Shown in pieces: positions 1 to 9,195 of a stretch of DNA of 64,000 nucleotides (the stretch's first letter is position 1; each line of letters begins with the position of its first letter). Below the pieces are notes generated by a model, which worked only from the letters and a program-made list of their open reading frames with translations, did not search any database and was not told the origin of the DNA. The stretch is taken from positions 930,001-994,000 of the forward strand of contig CAWFOC010000003.1 of NCBI GenBank assembly GCA_963817395.1. Direction: 5' to 3'. The translations under genes and the position numbers were made by a program. The DNA is from CAWGYQ01 sp963817395. Its GTDB lineage: Bacteria > Acidobacteriota > Vicinamibacteria > Vicinamibacterales > CAVPJW01.

Positions 1-213
1 GATGCCGAGCGTGTAGCCGTTGCCCTCCGATGATCGCCGCTGGGTGTTCCGGATGAAGTCGAGCGTGTCATGCACGGCCTGAACGCCGTCGACCCATGGA
101 AGCCATTCACGCAGATGGGCGCGGTTCTCGTGGGTCAACGCGAACAGCGCGTCGGCATCGTCGGGACTAAGAGGCCTCAGAGAGATGTCGGCGTCGAGGC
201 GGTACTCGTGCAT
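1..213 (-). CDS. GNAT N-acetyltransferase, RimJ/RimL type (partial, runs off left edge)
   Basis: The first 71 codons of a minus-strand gene are present, with an ATG at 213 and the reading frame open to base 1. The visible N-terminus reads LRPLSPDDADALFAL and then HLREWLPWVD, the usual opening of RimL/YdaF-like ribosomal-protein or small-molecule acetyltransferases that use acetyl-CoA. The acetyl-CoA binding core lies outside the window, so the substrate cannot be inferred. It sits 15 bp downstream of msrA on the same strand and is probably co-transcribed with it. Confidence 0.75.
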   Translation of the reverse strand, partial: MHEYRLDADISLRPLSPDDADALFALTHENRAHLREWLPWVDGVQAVHDTLDFIRNTQRRSSEGNGYTLGI

Positions 214-228
214 CGCGCCATGCGCCGG

Positions 229-882
229 CTAGACCGCTTCCGCCACGCCAGCCGGACACGAGATGCCGGTGCCTCCCAGACCGCAGTACCCGCCAGGATT
301 CTTGGCCAGATACTGCTGGTGATAGTCCTCGGCGTAGTAGAGCTCTGGAGCGGGCGCGATTTCCGTAGTGATCGGCCCAAAGCCCGCGTTCGTGAGCACA
401 CGCTGATACGCGTCACGTGAGGCATCGGCGGCTCGGCGCTGTGATTCGTCGGTCCAGTAGATGGCCGAGCGGTATTGTGTACCTCGGTCGTTGCCCTGTC
501 GCATGCCCTGCGTCGGATCGTGGTTTTCCCAGAAGATTGTCAAGAGATCCTCATAGCGTGTCGCCCGAGGATCGAAGACCACGAGCACCACCTCCGTATG
601 GCCGGTGGCGCCTGTGCAGACTTCCTTGTATGTGGGATTCGGCGTGAGTCCTCCGGCATAGCCGACGGCCGTCGAGTAGACTCCCGGCGCCGTCCAGAAC
701 TTGCGCTCGGCGCCCCAGAAGCATCCCATCCCGAAGATCGCCGTCTCGAAGCTCTCCGGAAACGGGGGTGTCATGGAGGTGTGTTTCACGAAATGCGTGG
801 AGGGCACATGCATGTGCTCGCTCCGGCCTGGAAGCGCTTCCTCAGCGGTCGGGATTCGCGTCTTGTCAGCATGCCACCACAT
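229..882 (-). CDS. msrA: Peptide-methionine (S)-S-oxide reductase MsrA
   Basis: A 217-residue cytosolic repair enzyme that reduces methionine-S-sulfoxide in proteins and free methionine, using thioredoxin-type electrons. The catalytic motif GCFWG (about residues 53-57) carries the nucleophilic Cys. HDPTQGMRQGND and the Cys-containing C-terminal stretch YCGLGGTGISCPAG are also present. The start at 882 is favoured because its N-terminus (KTRIPTAEEALPGR) matches the extended N-terminus of full-length MsrA proteins. No MsrB partner is seen nearby. The downstream partner is the partial GNAT gene. Confidence 0.95.
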   Translation of the reverse strand: MWWHADKTRIPTAEEALPGRSEHMHVPSTHFVKHTSMTPPFPESFETAIFGMGCFWGAERKFWTAPGVYSTAVGYAGGLTPNPTYKEVCTGATGHTEVVLVVFDPRATRYEDLLTIFWENHDPTQGMRQGNDRGTQYRSAIYWTDESQRRAADASRDAYQRVLTNAGFGPITTEIAPAPELYYAEDYHQQYLAKNPGGYCGLGGTGISCPAGVAEAV

Positions 883-1022
883 GGCGTTCAGACTCCTGGA
901 TTGTCACGGTGCAGCCTCGACGAGCCTGGCGGACCGTGAGCCTCGAGAACAATCGTCGTATCATGACGGCGTCACCCCTGATCGTAGGTCGACCACACCG
1001 AAGGTGTAAAGCCGAACGCATC

Positions 1023-2045
1023 ATGTCGCAGCGATCCGATCTCAGGCTGGGGATCATCGGATACGGCCGTCTCGCCCAAGGCTATTACACCCCGGCCCTC
1101 CAACGGATGCGAGGCGTTCAGGTGACCTGCATCGGCGATCCGGGCGACCCTGCGCGCGAGATGGCCGCCCGAAACTTTCCTCGAGCCGTCATCGGCCATT
1201 CGCACGAGCACGTGATCGAGCAGGCCCCCGACGCTGTCCTGGTGGCCACGCCCCCATCGACGCACGTGCAGATCTGGCGTGCCGCCCGACAGGCCGGCAT
1301 CTTCTCGTTCGTCGAGAAACCGTTTGCACTCGCCGCCGAGGTCGACGGCCTGCCCGAGCTGAGCGATAACGATGCCATGATGATGGTGGACTTCAACCGC
1401 CGATTCTGGCCGCTCTACCAGCAGGTCGGCGATCTGGTGCAACAGGGCCGTATCGGCATTCTCCAGCAGGTCGACTTTACGATGCACATCAACAGCGAGC
1501 GGTGGGGCGGGGCCAATCACCTGCCGCGAGAAGGAGGCGTCCTGTTCGATCTGGGCAGCCACGCTGTCGATGTGGTGTGTGGTATCGTCGGCGCCCAACC
1601 GTCGGCTGTCCGGGCCAGCCGTCCGCTCGAATCACCGAACGCCGTACGCCTGGACCTGGACTTTCCACGGGATGTCCGCGCCTCTTGCGACCTCCGCCAC
1701 TGTAACTACAATCGCGAAGCTTTGCTGGCGATCGGAACCTCCGGCCGCATCCTGCTTCGCAACCCGAACGCCGCCGTGCACATCACGTCCAGAACGGGAT
1801 CTGGAGGTCCGGTGGCTCTCGTCCGAGACGTTGCGGGCCTGGGATATCGCTTCGTATTCGTCGGGCGCCGGCTCCTGCGCTACAGCATTCGACGATCCCT
1901 CGACACCTTCGTGAGCTGTATTCGTGAGCCGCGGGCCTTCGAGCCCGGTTACGGGGCAGCTCTCCAGAATACGCGTCTGCTGGCCGGGGCGGCCGCGATG
2001 CTCGAGCTCGCAGGAGGGAACCCGGACCTCCGGGCACGGGTATGA
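1023..2045 (+). CDS. Gfo/Idh/MocA-family NAD(P)-dependent oxidoreductase
   Basis: About 340 residues. The N-terminal Rossmann fold begins LGIIGYGRLAQGYY (dinucleotide-binding G-x-G-x-x-A/G type). The family EKP motif (FVEKPFAL) provides the conserved lysine, and a C-terminal alpha/beta domain contains GGVLFDLGSHAVD. Members oxidise or reduce sugars, inositols or related cyclic polyols, and the substrate cannot be told from sequence alone. An in-frame open stretch extends upstream to 768 but overlaps msrA; the ATG at 1023, directly before the Rossmann strand, is the likely start. It overlaps the next gene by 4 bp (ATGA), indicating translational coupling. Confidence 0.85.
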   Translation: MSQRSDLRLGIIGYGRLAQGYYTPALQRMRGVQVTCIGDPGDPAREMAARNFPRAVIGHSHEHVIEQAPDAVLVATPPSTHVQIWRAARQAGIFSFVEKPFALAAEVDGLPELSDNDAMMMVDFNRRFWPLYQQVGDLVQQGRIGILQQVDFTMHINSERWGGANHLPREGGVLFDLGSHAVDVVCGIVGAQPSAVRASRPLESPNAVRLDLDFPRDVRASCDLRHCNYNREALLAIGTSGRILLRNPNAAVHITSRTGSGGPVALVRDVAGLGYRFVFVGRRLLRYSIRRSLDTFVSCIREPRAFEPGYGAALQNTRLLAGAAAMLELAGGNPDLRARV

Positions 2046-3499
2046 CTGAGACACGCCGGCGCGTGGCCATGATTGGTCTCGACGCGGTCGACCTGGACTT
2101 CGTCCGCTCGAACCTTGTGGCCCTTCCGAATCTCAGGCGAGCGCTCGAATGCGGCGTGACGCGGCCGCTCCGTTCGACTGCCGACGAATTGGCCGGCTCG
2201 GTGTGGCCCACCTTCTACACTCGGACGCGTCCCGGTCAGCACGGCCTCTATCACCACCTCCAGTGGGACGCCGCGTCCATGCAGATGCGCCGCGCCAGCG
2301 AAGACTGGCTGTACTCGGAGCCGTTCTGGCACGACCTCGGCCGCCGCGGCCTGCGCACCCTGGCGCTCGACGTTCCCATGACCTTCCGCCCCGGGCCGAT
2401 CAACGGGGCTGAAATCATCAGCTGGGGTTCACACGACGAGCTCCGGCCGTTCTCGTCATATCCACCCGAGTTGGGTCGGCAGGTTCGAGAGAGATTCGGC
2501 CGTCACCCGATGGGCTACGAGTTTCCGCTGAACAAGACTGCGGGTGTGCTCGAGCAAGTCCGTCAGGGGCTGGTCGAAGGGGCGCGCCGAAAAGGAGAGC
2601 TCGCGGCCTGGCTCGCGGCCGAGCCGTGGGATTTCTTCATTGCCGTGTTCGGCGAGGCGCACCGCGGTGGCCACCTGCTCTGGCCATCCGACGGGATTCC
2701 GCCGACGGCCTTGCTCGATGTGTATCAGGCCATCGATCGCGCAGTGGGAACACTCATCGATCGACTGACTCCGACGGCCAATGTGTATCTTTTTGCTGTT
2801 CACGGCATGGGCCCGAACCACAGCCAGGAGCATCTGCTCCCGATCTTGCTGAAGATCGTGAACGCCCGATTCACCGGAACGTCGGAGAGCAGCGGTGGGG
2901 GGCGCTCGAGAAGCCTGATTCCGTGGTTACGACAGAATCTGCCGCCCGGCGTCCAGAATGCCATCGCGCGAATGGTGACCACCGAGGCTCGTGACAGCGT
3001 CATGAACCACTCGGTTATCGACGGTCACGACTGGACGCGGACGCCGGCTCTGGCCGTGCTCGCGGACCTCAGCGGCTATGTACGCTTCAACATTCGGGGC
3101 CGCGAGCAGCGAGGCATGCTGGATGGAGGTGACGCCGTGCGCACCTACCAGGAGGAGCTGGTCGGCGCGCTTCGCTCCTACCGGCTGCCCGACGGCACAC
3201 CCCTCGTGCGAGACGTGACTGCGTCCTCGTCGATGTTCAGTGGCGGGCGGTCCAACTTGCTGCCGGATCTGATCGTCAAGTGGACGCCGGCGCCGCCTGC
3301 CGCCGAGGTTCAGTCCGACACGCTGCGGGGCGTCCACTCCCAGCCGATCACCACGCGGGTCGGCAACCATCGTGCGGACGGGTTCTGCATCGAGCTTTCT
3401 CCCGACATCCAACACGGGGCGACTGGAGAGGCCAAGCCGATCTGGGAATTGGCCGCCCACGCCTGCCAATCCCTGCTTCCAGCAACGTCGGCGCTCTGA
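2042..3499 (+). CDS. Alkaline-phosphatase-superfamily phosphodiesterase/nucleotide pyrophosphatase-like protein
   Basis: 485 residues with the type I phosphodiesterase layout. An N-terminal metal-binding Asp sits in MIGLDAVDLD, the likely nucleophile lies in SVWPTFYT followed by G-x-HG (RPGQHGLYHH), a later metal-ligand block is VHGMGPNHSQ, and a C-terminal metal His is in VGNHRADG. No signal peptide is evident, which suggests a cytoplasmic enzyme. Bacterial relatives in sugar/polyketide-type clusters are annotated as predicted phosphohydrolases, and the substrate is unknown. It starts in a 4-bp overlap with the Gfo/Idh/MocA gene, so the two probably act together on one substrate class. Confidence 0.75.
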   Translation: MTETRRRVAMIGLDAVDLDFVRSNLVALPNLRRALECGVTRPLRSTADELAGSVWPTFYTRTRPGQHGLYHHLQWDAASMQMRRASEDWLYSEPFWHDLGRRGLRTLALDVPMTFRPGPINGAEIISWGSHDELRPFSSYPPELGRQVRERFGRHPMGYEFPLNKTAGVLEQVRQGLVEGARRKGELAAWLAAEPWDFFIAVFGEAHRGGHLLWPSDGIPPTALLDVYQAIDRAVGTLIDRLTPTANVYLFAVHGMGPNHSQEHLLPILLKIVNARFTGTSESSGGGRSRSLIPWLRQNLPPGVQNAIARMVTTEARDSVMNHSVIDGHDWTRTPALAVLADLSGYVRFNIRGREQRGMLDGGDAVRTYQEELVGALRSYRLPDGTPLVRDVTASSSMFSGGRSNLLPDLIVKWTPAPPAAEVQSDTLRGVHSQPITTRVGNHRADGFCIELSPDIQHGATGEAKPIWELAAHACQSLLPATSAL

Positions 3500-3512
3500 G
3501 CGGGTCACGGCC

Positions 3513-4115
3513 ATGGCTGATTCCGATCGAAGGCGATCGAGCTCGAGCGGCATGCTGCCGCGACGTCCAGTGGTCGGGATTCTCGGCTCGGGTGACCGCG
3601 CCCATCCCGCAGCCGCCGAAATCGCACGCTGGGTTGCAGGTCGAGGCTGGCATTTGCTGACCGGTGCCGGTGGTGGTGTCATGGCCGCAGCCAGCCAGGC
3701 ATTCAGCGAGGTTTCGAACAGGCGCGGGCTCTTGATCGGGATCGTCCCGGGAGAGGTGAAGCGAATGGAAGCGCTCGAGCGTCGCGCGCCATCGGCTCCG
3801 ATACCCGGGCGCTACTCGGCTCGTCAGGGATATCCCAATGCCTGGGTCGAGATTGCGATCTTCACGCACCTTCCCGACAGCGGCGTCGCGGGCACGCTCG
3901 CGTCGAGCCGCAATCACATCAACGTGCTGAGCGCGAACGCGCTGGTAGCGTTTCCTGGCGGCGCGGGGACCTTCTCGGAGATGTGGCTGGCCGTGCAGTA
4001 CGGCGTTCCGATCCTGGCGTTCGGCCTCCACGACGAGGTGCCGAACGCCGTCGAGCGTGCCCTCGATCTCGAGGAGGTAAAGACGTTCCTCGTTCGAGTC
4101 ATCGGCGACGACTAG
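3513..4115 (+). CDS. SLOG/LOG-family Rossmann protein (lysine-decarboxylase-like fold)
   Basis: 200 residues from the ATG at 3513; the in-frame upstream stretch overlaps the previous gene and is not used. VVGILGSG near the N-terminus and TGAGGGVMAAAS form the nucleotide-binding part. PGGAGTFSEM matches the family PGG-x-GT-x-x-E signature. Related proteins are cytokinin-type nucleoside monophosphate phosphoribohydrolases or molybdenum-cofactor-carrier-like proteins. The residues seen do not decide between hydrolase and binding protein. It lies 13 bp after the phosphodiesterase gene and is the last gene of that three-gene set. Confidence 0.75.
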   Translation: MADSDRRRSSSSGMLPRRPVVGILGSGDRAHPAAAEIARWVAGRGWHLLTGAGGGVMAAASQAFSEVSNRRGLLIGIVPGEVKRMEALERRAPSAPIPGRYSARQGYPNAWVEIAIFTHLPDSGVAGTLASSRNHINVLSANALVAFPGGAGTFSEMWLAVQYGVPILAFGLHDEVPNAVERALDLEEVKTFLVRVIGDD

Positions 4116-4143
4116 CCGACGAAACGCTCGCGGGGCGGGCTGC

Positions 4144-6051
4144 TCACTGATCCTGCCATTCGTTTCGCTGGACGACCGGAAGCTGCAGGGCGCGTTCCCG
4201 GTCGAGGTCGAGCGATCCGACGTGCAAGGTCAGCGGCGATTGCACCCACTTGTAGATCGACTGCGTGAACAGCTTCGAAAAACGTTCGGCCCACGCGCGC
4301 AGGGATTCGGGCGGCAATTCCGGGAAGAGATCGGCAAGCGCGCGGGACACTTCGTCGGGTGCGAGCTTTTCTGCGGCATAGAGATGCAGACAGGCGTCCA
4401 GCACCGGAAACGGCATCAGCTCGGCCTCGGCTGACTGCGACTCGGCGAGCTCGGGGCTCGGCTCGGTAGCGAGCGTCTCGGCGATGCCTTTGAAGCCGAA
4501 CCGCGCCTGAAGGCGCTCGAGCAGGGCAATCACGATGGTCTTGGGCACGTTGGCGATGACCGACAGGGCACCCTCGAGATCTCCGCCGATCGTGGTGTAG
4601 CCCACGGCCTTCTCGCTCATGTCGCCGGTCTGCAGGAACAGCGCGCCGGAGCTGTTGGCCCAATTCCACATGCGCAGGCTGCGCAGCCGCGCCTGGACGT
4701 TCTGGCGCGTCAACGCCGTCGGCTCCGCCCCCTGCAGCATCTCAGTCGTGACCTCCAGCTCCCGTTCCCATGCATCGGCGAGCGGCACGCTCTGAAGCGT
4801 GACGCCCAGTTCGCCGCACAGCAATTCGGCGGCCCGGTAGGTTTCGGAAGCCGAGAACCGCGTCGGCATGTAGAAGGCATGGATCAGCGAGCTGGCGGCG
4901 GACCGAAGCTCGTCGCCGTCGGACACGCCGCGGAGCAACTGCACGGCACGCCATGCCACGAGCAGGGTGAGCATCGAATCACGCCCGCCGGACAGTGCGA
5001 TCCCGAAACTGCGAAACGCACCGGTCTTTTCGTAGTAGTCCTTGGTGCCGAGCGCCAGGGCCTCGAAGAGATCGTCGAGCGCTGCCTCGCGAGCGTTCGG
5101 CGTCGACTCCGCCTCGGGCAGAAAGAAGCTGCCGCCGGGCGGGGCGGGATAGGTGAGCGTGTCACGATTGGACGTGGTGTGCCGGCTGTCGATCACGCCG
5201 ACCGCCGGGCCGTGCAGCTGGTGCGCCTCGCAATCGGCGCGCCACGTCGTGTTCTCCATGCGCAACCGCACGGTCCTGTCGAGATCGACAATCGTCGTGG
5301 CGAATCCTTCGCGGAACCTGGGAGCGTCGAGAGCGAGACGGCCGTTCTGGAAGACGTAGCCGCCTCCGTCGAAGATCAACCCGTCCTGGCCGCCCACCTG
5401 GTTTGCATAGACGAGCACCGCCTGGTTGTCGGCGGAGCGCGTGGCCAGCATTTCGCGACGCGTCGAGACCACGCCGGCGCGAAACGGCGAGGCCGAGATA
5501 TTGACGACCACTTCCGCGCCCGCATAGCACCGCCGGCGCATGGGGCCGTCAGGCGACCAGGCGTCCTCACAGACATCGGCGGCCAGGATGCCGAAATCGA
5601 ACCGGAAGATCTGGTCGGCGAGCGGCACGCCGTCGGCGTCGAATCTGATGCCCGGCCCGCCGCGCGAAAACGTGCGGCGCTCGTAGAACACGTTGTAGGT
5701 CGGCAGCTTCTCCTTGGCGACGAAGCCGAGGATGGTTCCACGATGAACGACCGCCGCCGTGTTGAAGAGCTGTCCGCCGATCGGCACCGTCAGGCCGACA
5801 ACGTAGACCGTGGGGGTGTCGTGCAGCGCGGTCGTGAATCGCTCCAGCGCATCGCGCTGTTCGCGGACGAAGCTGCGCCACTGAATCAGATCCTCGGTCG
5901 GATATCCGCCAATCACCTGCTCCGAAAAGCAGCCGAGCGTCACGCCCTGCGCAGACATCTCGCGGGCGAGCCGAATCATCCGGTCGGTGTTGGAACCGAC
6001 CGCCCCGACGGTGGTGTTGACGTTTGCGATACCGATCTTGATGAGCCTCAT
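4144..6051 (-). CDS. nadE: NAD+ synthase, glutamine-hydrolysing
   Basis: 635 residues making NAD+ from nicotinic acid adenine dinucleotide, ATP and glutamine in the cytosol. The N-terminal nitrilase-type glutaminase domain shows the catalytic triad regions: Glu in CFSEQVIGGYP, Lys in AKEKLPTYNVF and Cys in AADVCEDAW. The C-terminal synthetase domain has the PP-loop SGGRDS and the conserved GDMSEKAVGYTT block. The length fits the fused two-domain form. It is transcribed divergently from the HAD gene across about 300 bp. Confidence 0.95.
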   Translation of the reverse strand: MRLIKIGIANVNTTVGAVGSNTDRMIRLAREMSAQGVTLGCFSEQVIGGYPTEDLIQWRSFVREQRDALERFTTALHDTPTVYVVGLTVPIGGQLFNTAAVVHRGTILGFVAKEKLPTYNVFYERRTFSRGGPGIRFDADGVPLADQIFRFDFGILAADVCEDAWSPDGPMRRRCYAGAEVVVNISASPFRAGVVSTRREMLATRSADNQAVLVYANQVGGQDGLIFDGGGYVFQNGRLALDAPRFREGFATTIVDLDRTVRLRMENTTWRADCEAHQLHGPAVGVIDSRHTTSNRDTLTYPAPPGGSFFLPEAESTPNAREAALDDLFEALALGTKDYYEKTGAFRSFGIALSGGRDSMLTLLVAWRAVQLLRGVSDGDELRSAASSLIHAFYMPTRFSASETYRAAELLCGELGVTLQSVPLADAWERELEVTTEMLQGAEPTALTRQNVQARLRSLRMWNWANSSGALFLQTGDMSEKAVGYTTIGGDLEGALSVIANVPKTIVIALLERLQARFGFKGIAETLATEPSPELAESQSAEAELMPFPVLDACLHLYAAEKLAPDEVSRALADLFPELPPESLRAWAERFSKLFTQSIYKWVQSPLTLHVGSLDLDRERALQLPVVQRNEWQDQ

Positions 6052-6358
6052 GGCGAGTGAGTGGGCTGGTCCGGCTTATCGGATCGACCGCGGCGGTGCC
6101 CACGGAACGGTCAGCCGACCCAATTGATTGTGAGCCGTATTCCGGTCAGGACGCAATCGAGCCGCTCTGCGGGGCGGCTCGCCGGAGCCCATCCGGTGCC
6201 ATGGTGTTATCGGCCCGACAGGATAGGATCTTCTTCGGCATTGTCCAGGAGGCCCATTTCGGGCACTCTCTTATGCGGGATCGCCACTGTCATGGCTTCC
6301 GGGCACTGCTGATGCTGTTCGCAACCGTTAACGACGCGTCTACCATTCGGATCGCCGC
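6052..6358. other. Divergent intergenic region between nadE and the HAD gene
   Basis: About 307 bp with no convincing gene; the short ORFs here have no recognisable motif. A 7-bp inverted repeat (GAGCCGC at 6159-6165 and GCGGCTC at 6174-6180, 8-nt loop) is the only clear structure. It has no U-run, so a terminator is not supported. The region must hold the two divergent promoters, but no clear -35/-10 pair was recognised. Confidence 0.4.
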
Positions 6359-7090
6359 ATGCGCCTCGCGTTTGATCTGGACGGTGTGCTCGCCGATCTC
6401 GAGGGTGCGCTGAGACGCGAGGCAACACGCCTGTTCGGAACGGCGCCCGTCCCTCGTGCATCGACGCCGGCGCTGCCCGCGTCCGGCGAGCTTCTCGCCG
6501 AGGAGAGCAGCGGCCCGGTGGAATCGGCGCTGGCGGCGCTGTCGCTCACGCCGCGCCAGAACCGCACGCTGTGGCGTGAAATCAAGCAGACGCCAAATTT
6601 CTGGGAGACGCTCAGCGAGCTCGAGCCAGGCGCCGTGCGTCGTCTGGGAAGACTCGTCCGGCAGCGGCGGTGGGAGTTGCTGTTCATTACGAGCCGGCCA
6701 GACGCGATAGGAGAGAGTGTCCAGGTGCAGAGCCAGCGATGGCTCGAGGCTCAGGGATTTGTGCTCCCCAGCGTGTTCGTCCTGAACGGATCGCGCGGCA
6801 GGCTTGCCCACGCGCTGCAACTCGATCTCGTGGTGGATGACCGTCCGGAAAACTGTCTCGACGTGGTGCTCGAATCGAAAGCCCGCGCGATTCTTGTCCG
6901 GCGCGGCGAGGCGGGTGAGGTCCCCGCGAGCGCGCGGCGGCTTGGCATTGGTGAGGCCCCGGGTGTGGGCGCCGTTCTCGACATGCTCGAGAAAGCGGAC
7001 GAAGCCGATGGGACCGGCGGCACCCTCATGGACCGCGTCAAGCGCCTGCTGGGTCTCAAGACGACACCCGACGCGCAACCCACCCGTTGA
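6359..7090 (+). CDS. HAD-superfamily hydrolase, 5'(3')-nucleotidase-like
   Basis: 243 residues. Motif I is FDLDGVLAD (nucleophile Asp, +2 Asp), motif II is FITSRPD, and the late acidic motif is VVDDRPENC. The arrangement resembles the NT5C/YqfW-type group, in which a helical cap is inserted after motif I. Phosphatase activity on a nucleotide or small phosphate ester is likely, with the substrate unknown. The C-terminal tail of about 25 residues (MDRVKRLLGLK) looks like a short amphipathic helix. It is divergent from nadE. Confidence 0.7.
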   Translation: MRLAFDLDGVLADLEGALRREATRLFGTAPVPRASTPALPASGELLAEESSGPVESALAALSLTPRQNRTLWREIKQTPNFWETLSELEPGAVRRLGRLVRQRRWELLFITSRPDAIGESVQVQSQRWLEAQGFVLPSVFVLNGSRGRLAHALQLDLVVDDRPENCLDVVLESKARAILVRRGEAGEVPASARRLGIGEAPGVGAVLDMLEKADEADGTGGTLMDRVKRLLGLKTTPDAQPTR

Positions 7091-7381
7091 GCTCTGGCCC
7101 ATCGAATTCCCGCCCCCGGAAATCCAAGCACTCCTGCGCATTGTTCGGCGCGGTTCGCCTCGGTCCTGCACCACACGCACGGCATGGGTCACCGGACTTG
7201 GCTTCCGTCATCGGGCTGAACTGTCCGCACGAGTCAGCACAAGCGATAGCGCGAGACTTCATCACCGCTCGAGCCGAGTGCTCTGCGCGCGGTACCGCGT
7301 GCACCGCACGGCTCGTTGACGGGATACACTATTGAAGCCGCACGAGCGATGTGAGTGGGTCCACCGATTGATTCGCCACGA

Positions 7382-8155
7382 ATGAACGAGAGCCTCGATC
7401 TCACCGACGACGCCGCCAGCCGGCCGCTCGGCGCTCGGCCGGCCCGCGCCGGCGTGCGGGTGGAGTTGGCGTCCGACCGCCGGATCCGGGTTCGCAACAA
7501 GACCTACTATCGCGTCCTCCATTGGCCGATCTGGATCTGGGTGTTCTTCATCGCGCCCGGCCCGCTGACGTTCGATCTCTTCGCGCGCGGCTTCGACTGG
7601 CGCATGGCGGCGTGGCTCGGCGTCGTGATCGGCGTGACGGGAATTGCCGCCCTGGCGGGCCGGCTGCCTGGCGTGGAACCGGCGCCGTACATCATCCGCT
7701 TCACCGAGGACCGTCCGAATCCGCTGTATCGACGCGTGTGCTACACATTCGCCTGGAGTGCTGCCATCACGTTTGCCGTGCTGAACATTGCGGGTCTCGT
7801 GGTGGCGGTCGTGACGGGGGAGTGGCGCCTGCGCCAGATGTACGATGCGGCGTACTTTCCAATCGCGGGGACGATATGGCTGCTCGGCGCGCTCGGACGT
7901 CTCCCGCGGGTGAAGGCGTCCACCAAGGGCGAAGGTCACGAGCGGCGCTATTTCTACGGCTCCGTCTGGGCCGTCTGTATCGCTCAACCAGTCCTCTGGC
8001 TGCTCTGGGCCGTGCTGCCACATACCCGCACCGCCGATCTCGCCAAGCTGACCGTCTTCGTCGGCATCCTCGCCGTCGTGGGTGGTCTCGCCGCACGCGG
8101 GGTCCTGCCGCGCACCAGGCCGATTGTGCCCGGGGAGCTGGCCGTGTCGGACTGA
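7382..8155 (+). CDS. Integral membrane protein of unknown function
   Basis: About 257 residues from the ATG at 7382; a GTG at 7355 in the same frame is the alternative. Six or so hydrophobic segments are visible, for example WPIWIWVFFIAPGPL, AAWLGVVIGVTGIAAL, ITFAVLNIAGLVVAVV, TIWLLGALG, PVLWLLWAVL and FVGILAVVGGLAA. No catalytic motif was recognised and I cannot place it in a family. It ends 41 bp before kynA on the same strand. The roughly 290 bp upstream of it (7091-7381) shows no supported gene. Confidence 0.6.
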   Translation: MNESLDLTDDAASRPLGARPARAGVRVELASDRRIRVRNKTYYRVLHWPIWIWVFFIAPGPLTFDLFARGFDWRMAAWLGVVIGVTGIAALAGRLPGVEPAPYIIRFTEDRPNPLYRRVCYTFAWSAAITFAVLNIAGLVVAVVTGEWRLRQMYDAAYFPIAGTIWLLGALGRLPRVKASTKGEGHERRYFYGSVWAVCIAQPVLWLLWAVLPHTRTADLAKLTVFVGILAVVGGLAARGVLPRTRPIVPGELAVSD

Positions 8156-8196
8156 TCGTCACGGCGCGCAGTATCATGGCCGCCTGAGGGCTCGCC

Positions 8197-8904
8197 ATGG
8201 ATGATCTGTCCAAACCCGTCCTTCCCGGCACGGCGTCCTCCGACTACGAGCGTTATCTCAGAACCGACGAGCTGCTCGCGCTCCAGAAACCGTCCACCGA
8301 GGCGGTGCATCACGATGAGCTGCTCTTTCAGGTCACACATCAATCGTCCGAGCTCTGGCTGAAGCTGGCGGCGGCCGACGTCGTACTGGCGACCGACCAC
8401 GTTCGTCGCGGCGAAGCAGGAGCGGCGGTGCGGCTCGTTCGACGCGCGGCAGAGGCCATCGTGCTCATCACCACGCAGATTCACATGCTGGAACACATGT
8501 CGCCCTGGGAGTACCAGACGATCCGGCGCGTCCTGGGCCACGGAAGTGGCTTCGACTCGCCGGGCTTCGCGCGCGTCCACGAGGCGACGCCGGCGCTCGG
8601 CGAGGCGTTCGCCTCGTTACTGGAGACGCGCGGACTCGAGCTGGTGACGCTCTACCAGCGCGGACGCGAGCACGAGGAGCTCTATCAGCTCGCCGAACAG
8701 CTCATCGAGTGGGATGAACGGCTCACGCTCTGGCGCTTTCATCATCTGAAGCTGGTCGAACGCATCATCGGAGGACACGTCATCGGCACCCAGGGAACGC
8801 CCGTTGAGGTGCTCGGCAAGCGTGTCAACGTCAGCTATTTCCATTCGCTCTGGGACGTGCGCAATCGCCTGACGGAAATCGCCAAAGACGACGAGAGCGC
8901 GTGA
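8197..8904 (+). CDS. kynA: Tryptophan 2,3-dioxygenase family protein
   Basis: 235 residues, cytosolic. TDO opens the indole ring of L-tryptophan with O2 at a b-type heme to give N-formylkynurenine. The family block HDELLFQVTHQSSELWLK contains the active-site His, and WRFHHLKLVERIIG contains the His expected to ligate the heme iron. The protein is shorter than well-studied TDOs (about 280-400 residues). After the heme His it reads GTQGTPVEVLG instead of the usual GTGGS loop, marking a divergent subgroup. Downstream genes for kynureninase and anthraniloyl-CoA breakdown support a catabolic role. Confidence 0.85.
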   Translation: MDDLSKPVLPGTASSDYERYLRTDELLALQKPSTEAVHHDELLFQVTHQSSELWLKLAAADVVLATDHVRRGEAGAAVRLVRRAAEAIVLITTQIHMLEHMSPWEYQTIRRVLGHGSGFDSPGFARVHEATPALGEAFASLLETRGLELVTLYQRGREHEELYQLAEQLIEWDERLTLWRFHHLKLVERIIGGHVIGTQGTPVEVLGKRVNVSYFHSLWDVRNRLTEIAKDDESA

Positions 8905-9195
8905 CGGCAGGGCGCTGGACGCGGGCAAAGTGGACATGCTGTGCGAATCTCGCCGGGCCGCCTCGGTCGGCCCGCGAAGACCTCCTGCGCCGGTACATCG
9001 TGTTCGTCACGCCCACCGCGTGAGGGACGATATCAATCGGGTGGTCGCGCGCTGCATAGAGGACTCCCGGCTCTGCTTCGTGCCCACCAATCATTCACGG
9101 GCGCCAAACTGTTCGTCTTCGCTCCACGCGCCAGCGCCACGGCCGCCATCTCGTCTGCGCAATCGCTTCTGCAGTAGAGTGTGGGCGGTCGACGC

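Noticed and set aside
4879..6060. 393-codon plus-strand open frame opposite nadE.
   Set aside because: Shadow of nadE; no recognisable domain, while nadE has all catalytic motifs.
6159..6180. Hairpin in the nadE/HAD intergenic region as a terminator or riboswitch.
   Set aside because: 7-bp stem with no U-run on either strand, and the flanking genes are divergent.
7087..7335. Small plus-strand ORF (and its minus-strand partner) between the HAD and membrane-protein genes.
   Set aside because: No motif, no ribosome-binding site, biased low-complexity composition.
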